40,672 nucleotides of DNA from Pseudomonas mangiferae. Its GTDB lineage: Bacteria; Pseudomonadota; Gammaproteobacteria; Pseudomonadales; Pseudomonadaceae. The translations under genes and the position numbers were made by a program. The DNA lies in assembly GCF_007109405.1 (NCBI RefSeq), contig NZ_VJOY01000022.1, forward strand, positions 1-40,672. Direction: 5' to 3'. Position 1 is the stretch's first letter. The number at the start of each line of letters is the position of its first letter. Of this stretch, positions 7,627 to 16,107 are shown one piece after another. The notes under the pieces are model-generated. The model saw only the letters and a list, made by a program, of their open reading frames with translations. It searched no databases and was not told the origin of the DNA.

Positions 7627-8514
7627 ATGATCACACGCCGCCGAATGACCCTGGCCCTGCTGGCCGGCCCCCTGGCCGGGCTGGCGCTCCCGGCCCTCAC
7701 CCGTGCCGCGCCCCGGCCTGCCCTCCGCCCGGACGACCTGGAGGCGCGGCTGATCGCCCTCGAAGGCGAGACCGGCGGACGCCTGGGGGTGGCCGTGCTG
7801 GACGCCAGCGGCGGGCTCCGCGCCGGCCATCGCCAGGACGAGCGCTTTCCCCTGTGCAGCACCTTCAAGGTGCTGCTGGCGGCCCAGGTGCTGGCCCGCT
7901 GCGACCAGGGTGTCGAGGACCTGGAACGGCCGGTGCGCGTCCGGGCCGACGACCTGCTGGACTACGCCCCGGTCACCCGCCCCGCCGTCGGCCGCGAGCT
8001 GAGCGTGGCGACCCTCTGCGAGGCGGCCATCACCCTCAGCGACAACACCGCCGCCAACCTGCTGCTGGCGCGCAGCGGCGGCCCGGCGGGGCTCACCGCC
8101 TTCCTCCGCAGCCTCGGGGACAAGGTGACCCGGCTCGACCGTATCGAGCCCGACCTCAACGAGGCGCGCCCGGGCGACCCACGCGACACCACCAGCCCGG
8201 CGGCGATGCTCCACAGCCTGCAGCGGCTGCTGCTGGGGGACGCCCTGGCGCCCGCCTCCCGCGACCGCCTGGAGGCCTGGATGGTGGCCACCCGCACCGG
8301 TGATGCGCGGCTGCGGGCGCGGCTGCCCGCGGACTGGCGGGCCGGCGACAAGACCGGCACCGGCGCGCGCGGCACCTACAACGACGTGGCGCTGTTCCGC
8401 CCGCCCCAGGGCGGCCCCTGGCTGGTGAGCGCCTACCTCACCGGCGCCAGCGCGCCGGCGGCCCGCTGCGAGGCGGCCCTCGCCGAGGTCGGCGCCTTGA
8501 TCGCCGGCACCTGA
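7627..8514 (+). CDS. bla: Class A beta-lactamase
   Basis: A 295-residue serine beta-lactamase that hydrolyses beta-lactams in the periplasm. All class A motifs are present and correctly spaced: S-T-F-K (Ser78, Ambler Ser70), S-D-N (138-140, Ambler 130 loop), E-P-D-L-N (Glu174, Ambler Glu166 on the omega loop) and K-T-G-T-G (Ambler 234). A Cys directly precedes the active-site Ser. The signal sequence begins MITRRRMTLALLAG. Its consecutive arginines resemble a Tat signal more than a plain Sec signal. AGGA precedes the ATG by 7 bases. No ampR-type regulator flanks it, although the LysR gene 64 bp upstream is on the same strand and could affect it. The spectrum cannot be read from sequence. Confidence 0.95.
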   Translation: MITRRRMTLALLAGPLAGLALPALTRAAPRPALRPDDLEARLIALEGETGGRLGVAVLDASGGLRAGHRQDERFPLCSTFKVLLAAQVLARCDQGVEDLERPVRVRADDLLDYAPVTRPAVGRELSVATLCEAAITLSDNTAANLLLARSGGPAGLTAFLRSLGDKVTRLDRIEPDLNEARPGDPRDTTSPAAMLHSLQRLLLGDALAPASRDRLEAWMVATRTGDARLRARLPADWRAGDKTGTGARGTYNDVALFRPPQGGPWLVSAYLTGASAPAARCEAALAEVGALIAGT

Positions 8515-8580
8515 GGGCGCACGGCCAGCGTCGCCCACCCGCGGTCCGCTGCCTCTCGTTGACCCGCGCGCGCCTCTCCC

Positions 8581-9516
8581 TCAGGCCACCTGCAAGGCCT
8601 GGGCGTAAGCCCCGGCGCAGGCCGCGAACCCCTCGGCGAACGGTCGCGGCGTGATGCCCGTCCGCTCCCGCAGGGCCTGGCCATCATAGGTGTGCTCGAA
8701 GGCGATCAGCGCCAGTTGCCGGGCGACGCCGGCACCCAGGGTACGGGTCGCCTCCGCGGCCTGGGCGTGACTCAAATCCGCGGTAGGCGCCGGCACCAGC
8801 CCCTGGGCATGCAGCGCCTGGATGACCTCGGCCTGGGTCGCCGGCCGCGCCGGTGCCACGTGGTAGACGCGGCCGCGGTCCGCCGCCTGGGGCGTCAGGG
8901 CCAGGGCGACGATGCTCTCGGCCAGGTCCTCCACCGCCAGCAGCGACAGCCGTGCCTCGCCGCCTTCGACGGTCACCGGGTGGCGGCGCAGCAGGCCCAC
9001 CAGGGCCGGGAGGAACCAGCGATCGCCGGCGCCGTACACCAGGAACGGCCGCAACACCGTGCCGCCGGCGGCCAGTACCCGGCGTTCCGCCTCGCGCCGG
9101 GTGCGGCTGGTGACTGAGACCGGCGCCGGCTCCTGCTGGTCTTCCCGCAACTGGCGGTGCACCCCGTCGCCGTACACCGCCGCGGTGCTCAGGTAGATCA
9201 CCCGGGAGACACCGGCGCGCTGCGCCTCGTCCAGCAGCCGCTGGGTGCCCTCGACGTTGACCGCCTGGCAGGTGGCGTCGTCCGCCGCCACCGCCGAGGC
9301 GCAGTGGATCAGGGTGTCGATGCCCTCGCAGCAGCCCCGCAGGCTGTCGGCATCGGTGAGGTCACCGCGCACGGCGAATGCCGCGCCGCCGGCGTCATCC
9401 GGCAGGCGCCGCAGCAGCAGGCGCGGTTGGACGTCGTGGCGCCAGAGGGCGCGGAGCACCGCGCCGCCGATGAAGCCGCTGGCGCCGCACAAGAGGATCG
9501 AAGGGGATGAGGCCAT
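8581..9516 (-). CDS. NAD(P)-dependent epimerase/dehydratase (extended SDR), last gene of AfsA operon
   Basis: A 311-residue extended short-chain dehydrogenase/reductase. It has an N-terminal Rossmann GASGFIG motif, DLTDADSLRGCCEG, the NAD-binding HCAS segment, and YLSTAAVYGDG carrying the catalytic Ser/Tyr region. A substrate domain with LRPFLVYGAGDRWFLPAL follows. The Tyr-x-x-x-Lys motif is not obvious, since the YGDG segment is followed by HRQLRE. It may therefore reduce or isomerise an unusual substrate or follow the atypical SDR pattern. The start at 9516 is preferred because GGAG is 6 bases before it. The ATG at 9522 abuts GGAG with no spacing. It lies 12 bp after the UbiA-like gene, which places it in the same transcript. 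In a butenolide pathway it could be the reductase step (inference). Confidence 0.85.
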   Translation of the reverse strand: MASSPSILLCGASGFIGGAVLRALWRHDVQPRLLLRRLPDDAGGAAFAVRGDLTDADSLRGCCEGIDTLIHCASAVAADDATCQAVNVEGTQRLLDEAQRAGVSRVIYLSTAAVYGDGVHRQLREDQQEPAPVSVTSRTRREAERRVLAAGGTVLRPFLVYGAGDRWFLPALVGLLRRHPVTVEGGEARLSLLAVEDLAESIVALALTPQAADRGRVYHVAPARPATQAEVIQALHAQGLVPAPTADLSHAQAAEATRTLGAGVARQLALIAFEHTYDGQALRERTGITPRPFAEGFAACAGAYAQALQVA

Positions 9517-9528
9517 GGCCATCTCCTG

Positions 9529-10455
9529 TCAGTGAAGGAAGGTTCGCGACACGGCCTGGAGGATCAGGCCGGCGTAGAAGAACAGCAGGAAGCCGAAGGC
9601 CAGGGGCTTGGGCCACAGCGGCACGCGCCCGCCGAGGAAGCGCCAGGCGCCCAGCAGCGGGAAGCCTAGGGCCAGCCAGGGCAGCAGCGCCTCCCCACCG
9701 AGGCCCCTCGGGTCCCGGGCGAAGGCCGCCAGCACCAGCAGCTCGGCCGCCAGGGCCAGCGCCAGGGCCAGGACGGCGCTGCCCCGCGGCCCCAGACGCT
9801 CCGAATACAGGCGGCTGCCGGGCGCCCCCTGCCAGGCGGTCTTGCGGGCGAACTCCAGGTGCAGGAAAGCGCAGGCGAATGCCGCCACCAGCAGCCCGAC
9901 CTGGGTACCCGGCGCCCACGTCCCGGCCAAGGCCAGGGAAAGCGCCACGTAGAGGCTGAGCAGCAGTTGCACCGGGTAGGTGGCCAGCAGGTTCACCAGC
10001 AGCGACTCGGCGAACCAGGCGCTGCGCCGCTCCCAGGCCATCAGCAGCAGCGCATAGGCCAGGTCGGCCAGCAGCAGCGCGGGGGTCCACGGCCCTTGGA
10101 CCAGGTTCAGCAGCGCCAGCAGCACGCCGATGAACAGCATCGCCAGGCGCAACTCGCCCACCGAGATGGCCCCGCGCACCAGGGGCCGGTCGGGGTTGTG
10201 CTGGCGGTCGTAGTCCAGGTCCTTCTGCTCGTCGACGATGCGCAGGTAGAACAGTGTCAGCCACACCGTCAGCACCCGCACCGCGGTGAGCGCCCCCGGC
10301 ACCCACGTCCCGGCGGGGGACAGCACCGCCAGGGAGCCCTCCAGGGCCAGCACCCAGAGCAGCGCGTAGGTGCCGTACAGCCGCGGCGAGAACACTGCGT
10401 CCATGAAGGCCTTCAGTCGCACCGCCGGCGACACGGTCAGGGAAAGGGTCTTCAT
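9529..10455 (-). CDS. UbiA-superfamily prenyltransferase-like membrane protein
   Basis: A 308-residue protein with about eight or nine transmembrane helices. UbiA enzymes transfer an isoprenyl chain from a diphosphate to an aromatic or alcohol acceptor in the membrane using Mg-binding aspartates. The first Asp motif is visible at residues 75-83 as D-E-Q-K-D-L-D-Y-D (DxxxDxxxD), followed by the typical NPDRPLVRG. The second Asp-rich loop is weaker: the equivalent region reads HLEFARKTAW, so the acceptor site diverges from UbiA itself. The start codon shares its A with the stop of the PEP-synthase-like gene, implying translational coupling. The acceptor may be the product of the AfsA-like protein (inference). 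Confidence 0.88.
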   Translation of the reverse strand: MKTLSLTVSPAVRLKAFMDAVFSPRLYGTYALLWVLALEGSLAVLSPAGTWVPGALTAVRVLTVWLTLFYLRIVDEQKDLDYDRQHNPDRPLVRGAISVGELRLAMLFIGVLLALLNLVQGPWTPALLLADLAYALLLMAWERRSAWFAESLLVNLLATYPVQLLLSLYVALSLALAGTWAPGTQVGLLVAAFACAFLHLEFARKTAWQGAPGSRLYSERLGPRGSAVLALALALAAELLVLAAFARDPRGLGGEALLPWLALGFPLLGAWRFLGGRVPLWPKPLAFGFLLFFYAGLILQAVSRTFLH

Positions 10456-13226
10456 CAGGCCGCCTCCTCGCCGTGGTCCAGCACCGTCACCGCCCCGCTG
10501 GTGCCGTTGATCTCGATCAGCGCGCCGTCCGGTATCAGCCGGGTGGCGTCCGCCAGGGACACCACGGAGGGGATGCCGAACTTGCGGCTGGTGATGGCGG
10601 TGTGGGACAGCATGGTGCCGCGCTCCACCACGATGCCCTTGGCGGTGAGCATCAGGAACAGCCAGCCGGGGTCGGTCTCCCGGGCCACCAGGATCATGTC
10701 CTCGGTGGTGGCGATGGCCTGCCGCGGGTCGAACACCACCCGGGCGATGCCGCGCACCACGCCACTGCTGGAGCCCAGGCCGCGCAGCGCGCCCTCACCC
10801 ACCGCGGCCGCCGGCCTCGACGCGGCACCGGCGGGCAACGCCGGGGGCACCGTGTCATAGGTGGCGAAGGCCATGGGCAGTTCCTCCCCGGGCTGCTCGA
10901 AGGCGGTCCGCCGGGTATCGGCGAGCCCCTGCAGGGCGGTAGTGCTGCCGGTGCCCTCGAAGTAGCCGAACAGCTCCTCGCGGGTCAGGTGGACCCCGTC
11001 GGTGGCCTCCCGCAGCACGCCGAGCCGGACCAGGTCGCGCCCCAGGGACTGGAACGTGGCGCGGGCGTAGCCGAACAGCTCGCTGCGGCAGTAGCGGGAA
11101 TTCTCCCGGTAGCGGGCGTACAGGCGCACCTTGTCCACCAGCCACAGCAGCAGGCGGCAGCGCCAGGAGCGAGGCCCCAGGGCGTCCTGCAGCACCCGCT
11201 CGGCGGCGTGGCGGATGCCCTGCTCCTGCTGGCGCAGGCCGGCGACGCTGAGCCCGGAGGCGGCGTAGTGACGGACCAGCCGCAGCAGGGTCGCCGGGGT
11301 CTGGCGCAGGCTCGGCTGCTCCATCTTCAGCTCTTCCAGGCCGCGGTCGCCGTAGCGGTGCAGGTGCTCGCGGAACGCCCGCAGCAGCGGCTGGCCGAAC
11401 GCGCCCTCTTCGAGGGCGGTCCAGAGCGCCGCGTCGTCGTCCTCGCCCCTGGCCGGGTGCGGTCCGGCCTGGCTCGGCTTTTCCTGATGGGATGCGGCCA
11501 ATCGTGGCTCGGCCAACCGTGGCTCGGCCCTGACCCGCTCGGCCAGGGCCACCATGGAGAACAGGATGGCGCTGCTGCGGTTTTCCTCGTCGCCACAGAG
11601 CAGGTCGTTGAACAGCGAGGCCGGCGCCTGGGGCACGTAGCGGGCCAGCAGCTTCGCCACCAGCGCCGACGCATTGCTCAGCTGGGTGTCGTTGATCAGG
11701 GTGACGCCCCAGTGGTCGTCCACCTCGCGCCAGACCGCGTGGAAATCCTCGATCCGCGCCAGGGGTTCGAGGTCCGCCAGGTCCTGGCCGCGGCGCGCCG
11801 CGAACAGCCCCTCCCACCAGTCCTCGAAGGCGCGCATGCGCCCTTCGTTGCGCACCAGCGCCACGCCGACCCGCACCGCCGAGGCGGCGAGCCGGGCCCC
11901 GGCACGCCAGCGGTCCACCGTCGGCAATGCGCTGCGCCCGTCCATGGCGCCGGCCTCGATGCCCATCATCCGCTCCCAGCCGGGGCGGAACAGCGGGAAC
12001 ACCGGCAACTGGCTGTGGAGGATGTACCAGTCGTCCAGGCGGTAATAGATGCGCCCGTTGAGGAAGCCGATCATCTGCTGCAGGTGGGTGGCGTTGGCCC
12101 GCAGCAGGGCCTCGTCCACCCCCAGGCGGCGGTACAGGTTGCCGAAGATGCTGGCGTAGAACAGCTGGGCGAAGGAGTAGGTCAGTGCCGTGGTCACCCC
12201 CGGGAAGCTCTCGGTGATGTTGGCGTTGCTCCACAGGTGGCGCAGCCGCGGGTCGATGGCGATGGGCCGCGCCTGCACCAGGTGGATGCGCCCGTCCTCG
12301 GTCAGGGTGCCCTCGATGTCCTGGGGCAGGCCGAAATAGGCTTCCACCCGCAGGGCGAGTTGGGCGATGGCGCGCACCTCGTCCTCGTCCAGCACCGGGC
12401 CGTGGACCCGCTCGGCGGGCACCTCCACCACCGTCACCCCAACCTGCCCGCCCGGCTCGGGCAGGCCGTCCAGGGCGCTGTCGCGCACGGCCTGGCGGTG
12501 CTTGGCCACCAGGGTCGAACTCAGGACACCAGTGCCCCGGGCGTAGAAGAAATGGTCGACGTCGGCCTTCTCCTGCACCACCCCTTCGCCGATGCCGTGG
12601 GCGGCGGCGATCACGCAGCGCGGCGCGGCATCCCGCGGGTCCACGGAGAACGCCACGAAGGAGCGGCTGCCGCAGACCATGGTCTGCACCCCCACCGCCA
12701 CCCGCGCGGAGAACGGCGACAGGCCGCGTTCCAGGCGGTACAGCAGGGCCTCGTCGTTGAAGGCCGAGGCCCAGCACTGGGCGACGCGCCGCAGCAGGGC
12801 TTCGCGGCCCACGTAGAGGAAGCTGTCGGAAAGCCCGGCAAAGGGGTCCTTCGCCGAGTCCTCGCCGACGCCGTCCGCCCCGGTGACCACACAGGCACGG
12901 ACCGCCACGTAGCCCTCCGACCCGGCCAGGCGCTCGAACGCCCCGAGCAGGGCCGTGGCCAGGTCCGGCGCCAGGGTACTGCCGGCCAGGGCATCACGCG
13001 CCTGGGCGGCCCAGCGCCGCAGCCCCTCGCGGTCCCGGCCCGCGGGGGTCGGTGGCACCCGGCCGTCCCGCTGCAGGGCCGCCAGGGCGGCATCGAAGGC
13101 CTCCGCCGGCACGCAGCAGAAGGCCGGTACCGGGAAGCCGTCGCGGCGCATCTGCGCCTGCCGGGAGAATTTGAAGCCGACCCGCGCCGGGTCCAGCAGG
13201 TCCTGGGGTTCGCTGAGCAGGCTCAT
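10455..13226 (-). CDS. PEP synthase/pyruvate phosphate dikinase-like phosphotransferase
   Basis: A 923-residue protein with the order of PEP-utilising enzymes. It has an N-terminal ATP-grasp (PPDK-N-like) region to about residue 320, including VGVQTMVCGSRSFVAFSVDP, AAHGIGEGVVQEKAD and GTLTEDGRIHLVQARPI. A long helical middle follows, then a C-terminal swivelling phosphohistidine domain ending at 923. The catalytic His is His875 in RGTMLSHTAITSRKFGIPS. The C-terminal PEP/pyruvate TIM barrel of true PEP synthases is absent. The layout is closer to rifampin phosphotransferase-type enzymes, which use ATP to phosphorylate a bound small molecule. I infer phosphorylation of a pathway intermediate. 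It starts one base after the methyltransferase stop and overlaps the UbiA start by one base. Confidence 0.88.
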   Translation of the reverse strand: MSLLSEPQDLLDPARVGFKFSRQAQMRRDGFPVPAFCCVPAEAFDAALAALQRDGRVPPTPAGRDREGLRRWAAQARDALAGSTLAPDLATALLGAFERLAGSEGYVAVRACVVTGADGVGEDSAKDPFAGLSDSFLYVGREALLRRVAQCWASAFNDEALLYRLERGLSPFSARVAVGVQTMVCGSRSFVAFSVDPRDAAPRCVIAAAHGIGEGVVQEKADVDHFFYARGTGVLSSTLVAKHRQAVRDSALDGLPEPGGQVGVTVVEVPAERVHGPVLDEDEVRAIAQLALRVEAYFGLPQDIEGTLTEDGRIHLVQARPIAIDPRLRHLWSNANITESFPGVTTALTYSFAQLFYASIFGNLYRRLGVDEALLRANATHLQQMIGFLNGRIYYRLDDWYILHSQLPVFPLFRPGWERMMGIEAGAMDGRSALPTVDRWRAGARLAASAVRVGVALVRNEGRMRAFEDWWEGLFAARRGQDLADLEPLARIEDFHAVWREVDDHWGVTLINDTQLSNASALVAKLLARYVPQAPASLFNDLLCGDEENRSSAILFSMVALAERVRAEPRLAEPRLAASHQEKPSQAGPHPARGEDDDAALWTALEEGAFGQPLLRAFREHLHRYGDRGLEELKMEQPSLRQTPATLLRLVRHYAASGLSVAGLRQQEQGIRHAAERVLQDALGPRSWRCRLLLWLVDKVRLYARYRENSRYCRSELFGYARATFQSLGRDLVRLGVLREATDGVHLTREELFGYFEGTGSTTALQGLADTRRTAFEQPGEELPMAFATYDTVPPALPAGAASRPAAAVGEGALRGLGSSSGVVRGIARVVFDPRQAIATTEDMILVARETDPGWLFLMLTAKGIVVERGTMLSHTAITSRKFGIPSVVSLADATRLIPDGALIEINGTSGAVTVLDHGEEAA

Positions 13227-13227
13227 G

Positions 13228-13881
13228 TCACCACACCCCCGGAATGATGCGTTTGTGGTCCTCGGCGTAGCGGCTGTAGCCCGATACCGTGGCGCTCAGG
13301 GCGCGTTCCTCGACCCGGATACGCAGGATGATCGAGGGCAGCAGCAGGCAGCAGAAGCCCAGCAGGCCCGGCAGGTTGGCGAAATACAGCACGAAGCCCA
13401 GTTCCGCCAGCAGCATGCCGCTGTAGGCCGGGTGGCGGACCCAGCGGTAGGGCCCGTCCTGCACCACCTGGTGGCCGTCGATCACCCGCACCTGGTGGGA
13501 ATAGAAGTCCCCCAGGGTCTTGATGGCCTGCAGGCGGAAGACGATGCCCAGCAGGAACAGCGCGATGGGCAGCAGCAGCCAGGGCTGCCAGGCCGCCCAG
13601 GGCAACGGCGCACCGTACAGCGCGGCGGCGATGGTGATCACCCGCGCCAGGCCATAGAACTGCAGGGTGCCGCGGTCCGCCGCGCCGGACTCCTCCTGGG
13701 AGGTGCGCAGGGTGATCTTCAGCTCCAGGAAGATCCACAGCAGGTGCACGGCGATCAGCAGCGCGGCCACGGCATGGGGCACGTGGGCCCGCAGCGTCCA
13801 CTCGCGCCAGAAGGCGAAGGCCAGGGCGAGCAGGCCGATGGGCAGCAGCAGGGCGGGAAAGCGACGCAGGACGGCGTTCAT
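13228..13881 (-). CDS. Isoprenylcysteine carboxyl methyltransferase (ICMT)-family membrane protein
   Basis: A 217-residue membrane protein with about five or six helices. The C-terminal ICMT/PEMT signature is clear: DGPYRWVRHPAYSGMLLAE binds S-adenosylmethionine, followed by RIRVEERAL and a final Y..Y...KR.IPGVW. Eukaryotic ICMT methylates prenylated cysteine carboxylates. Bacterial relatives methylate a range of hydrophobic carboxylates, phenols or lipids. Its position beside a UbiA-like prenyltransferase suggests methylation of a prenylated or lipophilic intermediate (inference). The ATG overlaps the stop of the AfsA-like gene by four bases (ATGA). Confidence 0.9.
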   Translation of the reverse strand: MNAVLRRFPALLLPIGLLALAFAFWREWTLRAHVPHAVAALLIAVHLLWIFLELKITLRTSQEESGAADRGTLQFYGLARVITIAAALYGAPLPWAAWQPWLLLPIALFLLGIVFRLQAIKTLGDFYSHQVRVIDGHQVVQDGPYRWVRHPAYSGMLLAELGFVLYFANLPGLLGFCCLLLPSIILRIRVEERALSATVSGYSRYAEDHKRIIPGVW

Positions 13882-14777
13882 GGGCGGTTCTCCGAAGTCT
13901 GTGCGCGATGGGCCTGGCGGATGCGGGCATAGAGCCGCGGGCTGACGGCCCGGCCACTGAGGGCCAGTTCGCCCACCGGCGTGTCACCGTCGTACAGCTC
14001 GAGGAACTGGATGGCGTTGCCGGTGCCGGCCGCCTGGCCGGCCCGGGCGACGATGTCCAGGCGGGCCTCCCGGGAAAAGGCGCGGCGAAAGCGCGCGGTG
14101 ATCGCCTCGAGGATGAACGGCCGGCCCGCCGGGGTGGCGTGCACGCGGTGCTGCAGCAGCAGCGAGAACTGCCGGCAGGCCTCCACCAGCTCCAGGGTGG
14201 TCCGCCGATCCCGCTGCCGGCCGTGCAGGGCATGGGACGTCGCCAGGGGCAGCAACCGTGCCCGGTAGCGCTGGTCCTCGGTGGGGTGCAGGTCGGTGAT
14301 GAAGATGTTTTCCCCGTGGTGCTTGTGCACGCCGTCCGCCGGGGCCGGCACCTGGGGGGCATCGGCGTGGCCGGCGGAACGGCTGGCCATCGCCGGCGCG
14401 CTGCGGCGGAATTCCACATGCCCCTGGCAGACCGGCGCTTCGCCCTGGAGTGCCTGGAGATCGCAGCGGCGACGCCCGTCGAAGCCCTCCCCCACCACGG
14501 TTTCCAGGCGGATCGCCGCGTCTTTCTCGGCGAAGCGCTGGAAGTTCAGTTGCAACTCGGCGACATAGCGGATCGCCGATGTCGACTCGCTGGCATTCAA
14601 CGCCCGCTCGGCCAGGGATAACAGACCGTCGAGCAACAACATGCCCGGAACATGATCGACCGGATGGTCGAAAAAGAACGGATCGGTTTCATCCAGCTCG
14701 AGTTCTTCGGCATATACGGGGACGGTCCGCAGATACCGCTCGGGTATATGCAGTTCACTGTCTTTGATGCTGTGCAT
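13878..14777 (-). CDS. AfsA-like gamma-butyrolactone biosynthesis protein
   Basis: A 299-residue protein with two AfsA hot-dog repeats. The first has HPVDHVPGMLLLDGLLSLAE (about residues 38-57). The second begins HKHHGENIFITDLHPTE (151-167), with HALHGRQRDRRTTLELVEAC (182-201) as the counterpart of the first. AfsA enzymes condense a beta-ketoacyl-ACP chain with dihydroxyacetone phosphate, giving a butenolide phosphate on the way to gamma-butyrolactone signals in actinomycetes. The HG in the second repeat replaces part of the usual D-H-V-x-G, so the substrate may differ. GGGAG lies 6 bases before the ATG. It is the first gene of a five-gene operon. No linked TetR-type butyrolactone receptor is in the window. 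Confidence 0.88.
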   Translation of the reverse strand: MHSIKDSELHIPERYLRTVPVYAEELELDETDPFFFDHPVDHVPGMLLLDGLLSLAERALNASESTSAIRYVAELQLNFQRFAEKDAAIRLETVVGEGFDGRRRCDLQALQGEAPVCQGHVEFRRSAPAMASRSAGHADAPQVPAPADGVHKHHGENIFITDLHPTEDQRYRARLLPLATSHALHGRQRDRRTTLELVEACRQFSLLLQHRVHATPAGRPFILEAITARFRRAFSREARLDIVARAGQAAGTGNAIQFLELYDGDTPVGELALSGRAVSPRLYARIRQAHRAQTSENRP

Positions 14778-15510
14778 GGCTAACTCCCGGTATTCAACGT
14801 TCCACTGTTACCGCATGCGCCGTGGCGCACTTCCAGATATCACTACATGTTTTCCGGGCAACAACAGGCCTCTCTCCGGCTCACGGGCATGCATGAGCCG
14901 AAGCACGGTTCCAGAGCGGTTCCGACGATCATTGTTGTAAGTACCGTAATGCAGCCTTCCCAATTCAGGCGAAGTTGGGAAACCTATCGGGATAGTCATC
15001 CGGGCCATACCGGTGACGAACGTCGACTGCCATCGAATAAGCCTCCGGAACGCATCCGGATGGCACTTCGATAACCTGAAGCCTTACCAAGGTGACACTG
15101 GGATATTGAAGTAGATGGTCACTGTAAGTTCGCGCCCCAGTCATAAAAAAACAATAAAGATTCGATTGTCCGACAGTTCTGTTTCTTGTGTTGGCTGAAC
15201 GGCGAGGGCAACTTCAAACATTATCGAGAGGAAATACGGAGAAATAACGACACTCGCCGAGGCGAACCTGTCCGGTTGTCCGACACGTTCCACTGGCAAG
15301 GGCCCGCGATCCGGCGGGATACCCAACCAAGGCCGTGGGTTTTGCCTCGATAAAAGACCGACAGGGACTCGACCGGTACCCGGCAGGGGCCGGCCGACGA
15401 AAGGTAGCGCCCACGCACGGCAAAACGCGGCGAAAGGGCCGTCGCAGAGCGGCGCCAAGGGGGATCGACAGGAAGGGTGAAGCCGACGGCGGCCCGAGGC
15501 CGCCGTTCGA
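14778..15510. other. 733-bp non-coding leader/promoter region of the AfsA operon
   Basis: No convincing gene is seen. Short open frames here lack ribosome sites and family resemblance. Base composition is more AT-rich than the flanks, especially 14930-15260. The decamer TTGTCCGACA occurs twice in direct orientation (15166-15175 and 15276-15285), a possible regulator site. GGTTCC is repeated near 14908 and 14919. The AfsA-operon promoter must lie here on the minus strand, but I cannot place -35/-10 boxes with confidence. The left end of the neighbouring HdeA-like gene is marked by a hairpin at 15486. Confidence 0.5.
15486..15506 (-). terminator. Hairpin after the HdeA-like gene
   Basis: A 9-bp perfect inverted repeat (ACGGCGGCC / GGCCGCCGT) with a 3-base loop starts 4 bp after the stop codon on the minus strand. 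It lacks a clean T-run, so it is a transcript-end hairpin or a weak terminator. Confidence 0.6.
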
Positions 15511-15864
15511 TCAGCCGCTGATGCTCTCGGTGCGGCGGATGCGCCCGGCATCGATGAAGCGCGCCATTTCCCGGGCCACGTCCAGCACGGTCGCGTCGGG
15601 GTGGCGGGCGCAGTAGGCGCCGATCCAGCTTCGTCGCTGGCTGGCATCGAAGTTCTGCAGCAGGTTGTCGGCCTCCATCAGGTCCTCGTCGAGGCCGTAG
15701 AGGTAGCCTTCCACCCAGCGGCCAACTTCATGGGCGCGGGCGGCATCGGTTTTCTCGAGCTGGCTGAGGGCATGGCATTGCAAGGCCGCCAGGCTGGATT
15801 CGTCCGCCAGTACGCGTCCGGCGAACGGCAAGGCCAGCAAGGCAAGGAACAACATCTTGTTCAT
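15511..15864 (-). CDS. Small periplasmic HdeA/HdeB-like protein
   Basis: A 117-residue protein with a signal peptide (residues 1-20, cut after VLA) and a helical mature part. Its pattern resembles HdeA/HdeB acid-stress chaperones: one Cys in LQCHALSQ, then VGRWVEGYLYGLDED, then the second Cys in WIGAYCARHPDATVLDVARE. The two cysteines would form the family disulfide. HdeA-type proteins bind unfolded periplasmic proteins at low pH. The similarity is by pattern only, so the function is inferred. The ATG at 15864 has GGAG 9 bases upstream and gives a proper signal peptide. A much longer upstream reading frame overlaps the AraC gene antisense and is rejected. Confidence 0.75.
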   Translation of the reverse strand: MNKMLFLALLALPFAGRVLADESSLAALQCHALSQLEKTDAARAHEVGRWVEGYLYGLDEDLMEADNLLQNFDASQRRSWIGAYCARHPDATVLDVAREMARFIDAGRIRRTESISG

Positions 15865-16107
15865 CGGGATCGCTCCGTGTGTCACACCGGCGAACCGCGC
15901 CGGGTGGTCCGTGTGACCATCCCGGGGCGCCATGTATCCCCAGGTGGGCGCACTCGGGCGGAGAATCCCCGATAACGTGCGCGAAGTCTCATAACGGCAC
16001 GAGGCACGAACCGGCATTTTCGCGTCGTTTCCGACCGGATCCGCTGCCCGTCGCGGTGCCGGGCTTGCTACAGTGCCGGCTCGCCGCCCGTGCCTGGAGT
16101 CGATGCC

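Noticed and set aside
10473-13247. 924-codon plus-strand open frame
   Set aside because: Exactly antisense to the PEP-synthase-like gene, with repetitive His/Gln/Gly content. The minus strand has clear family motifs.
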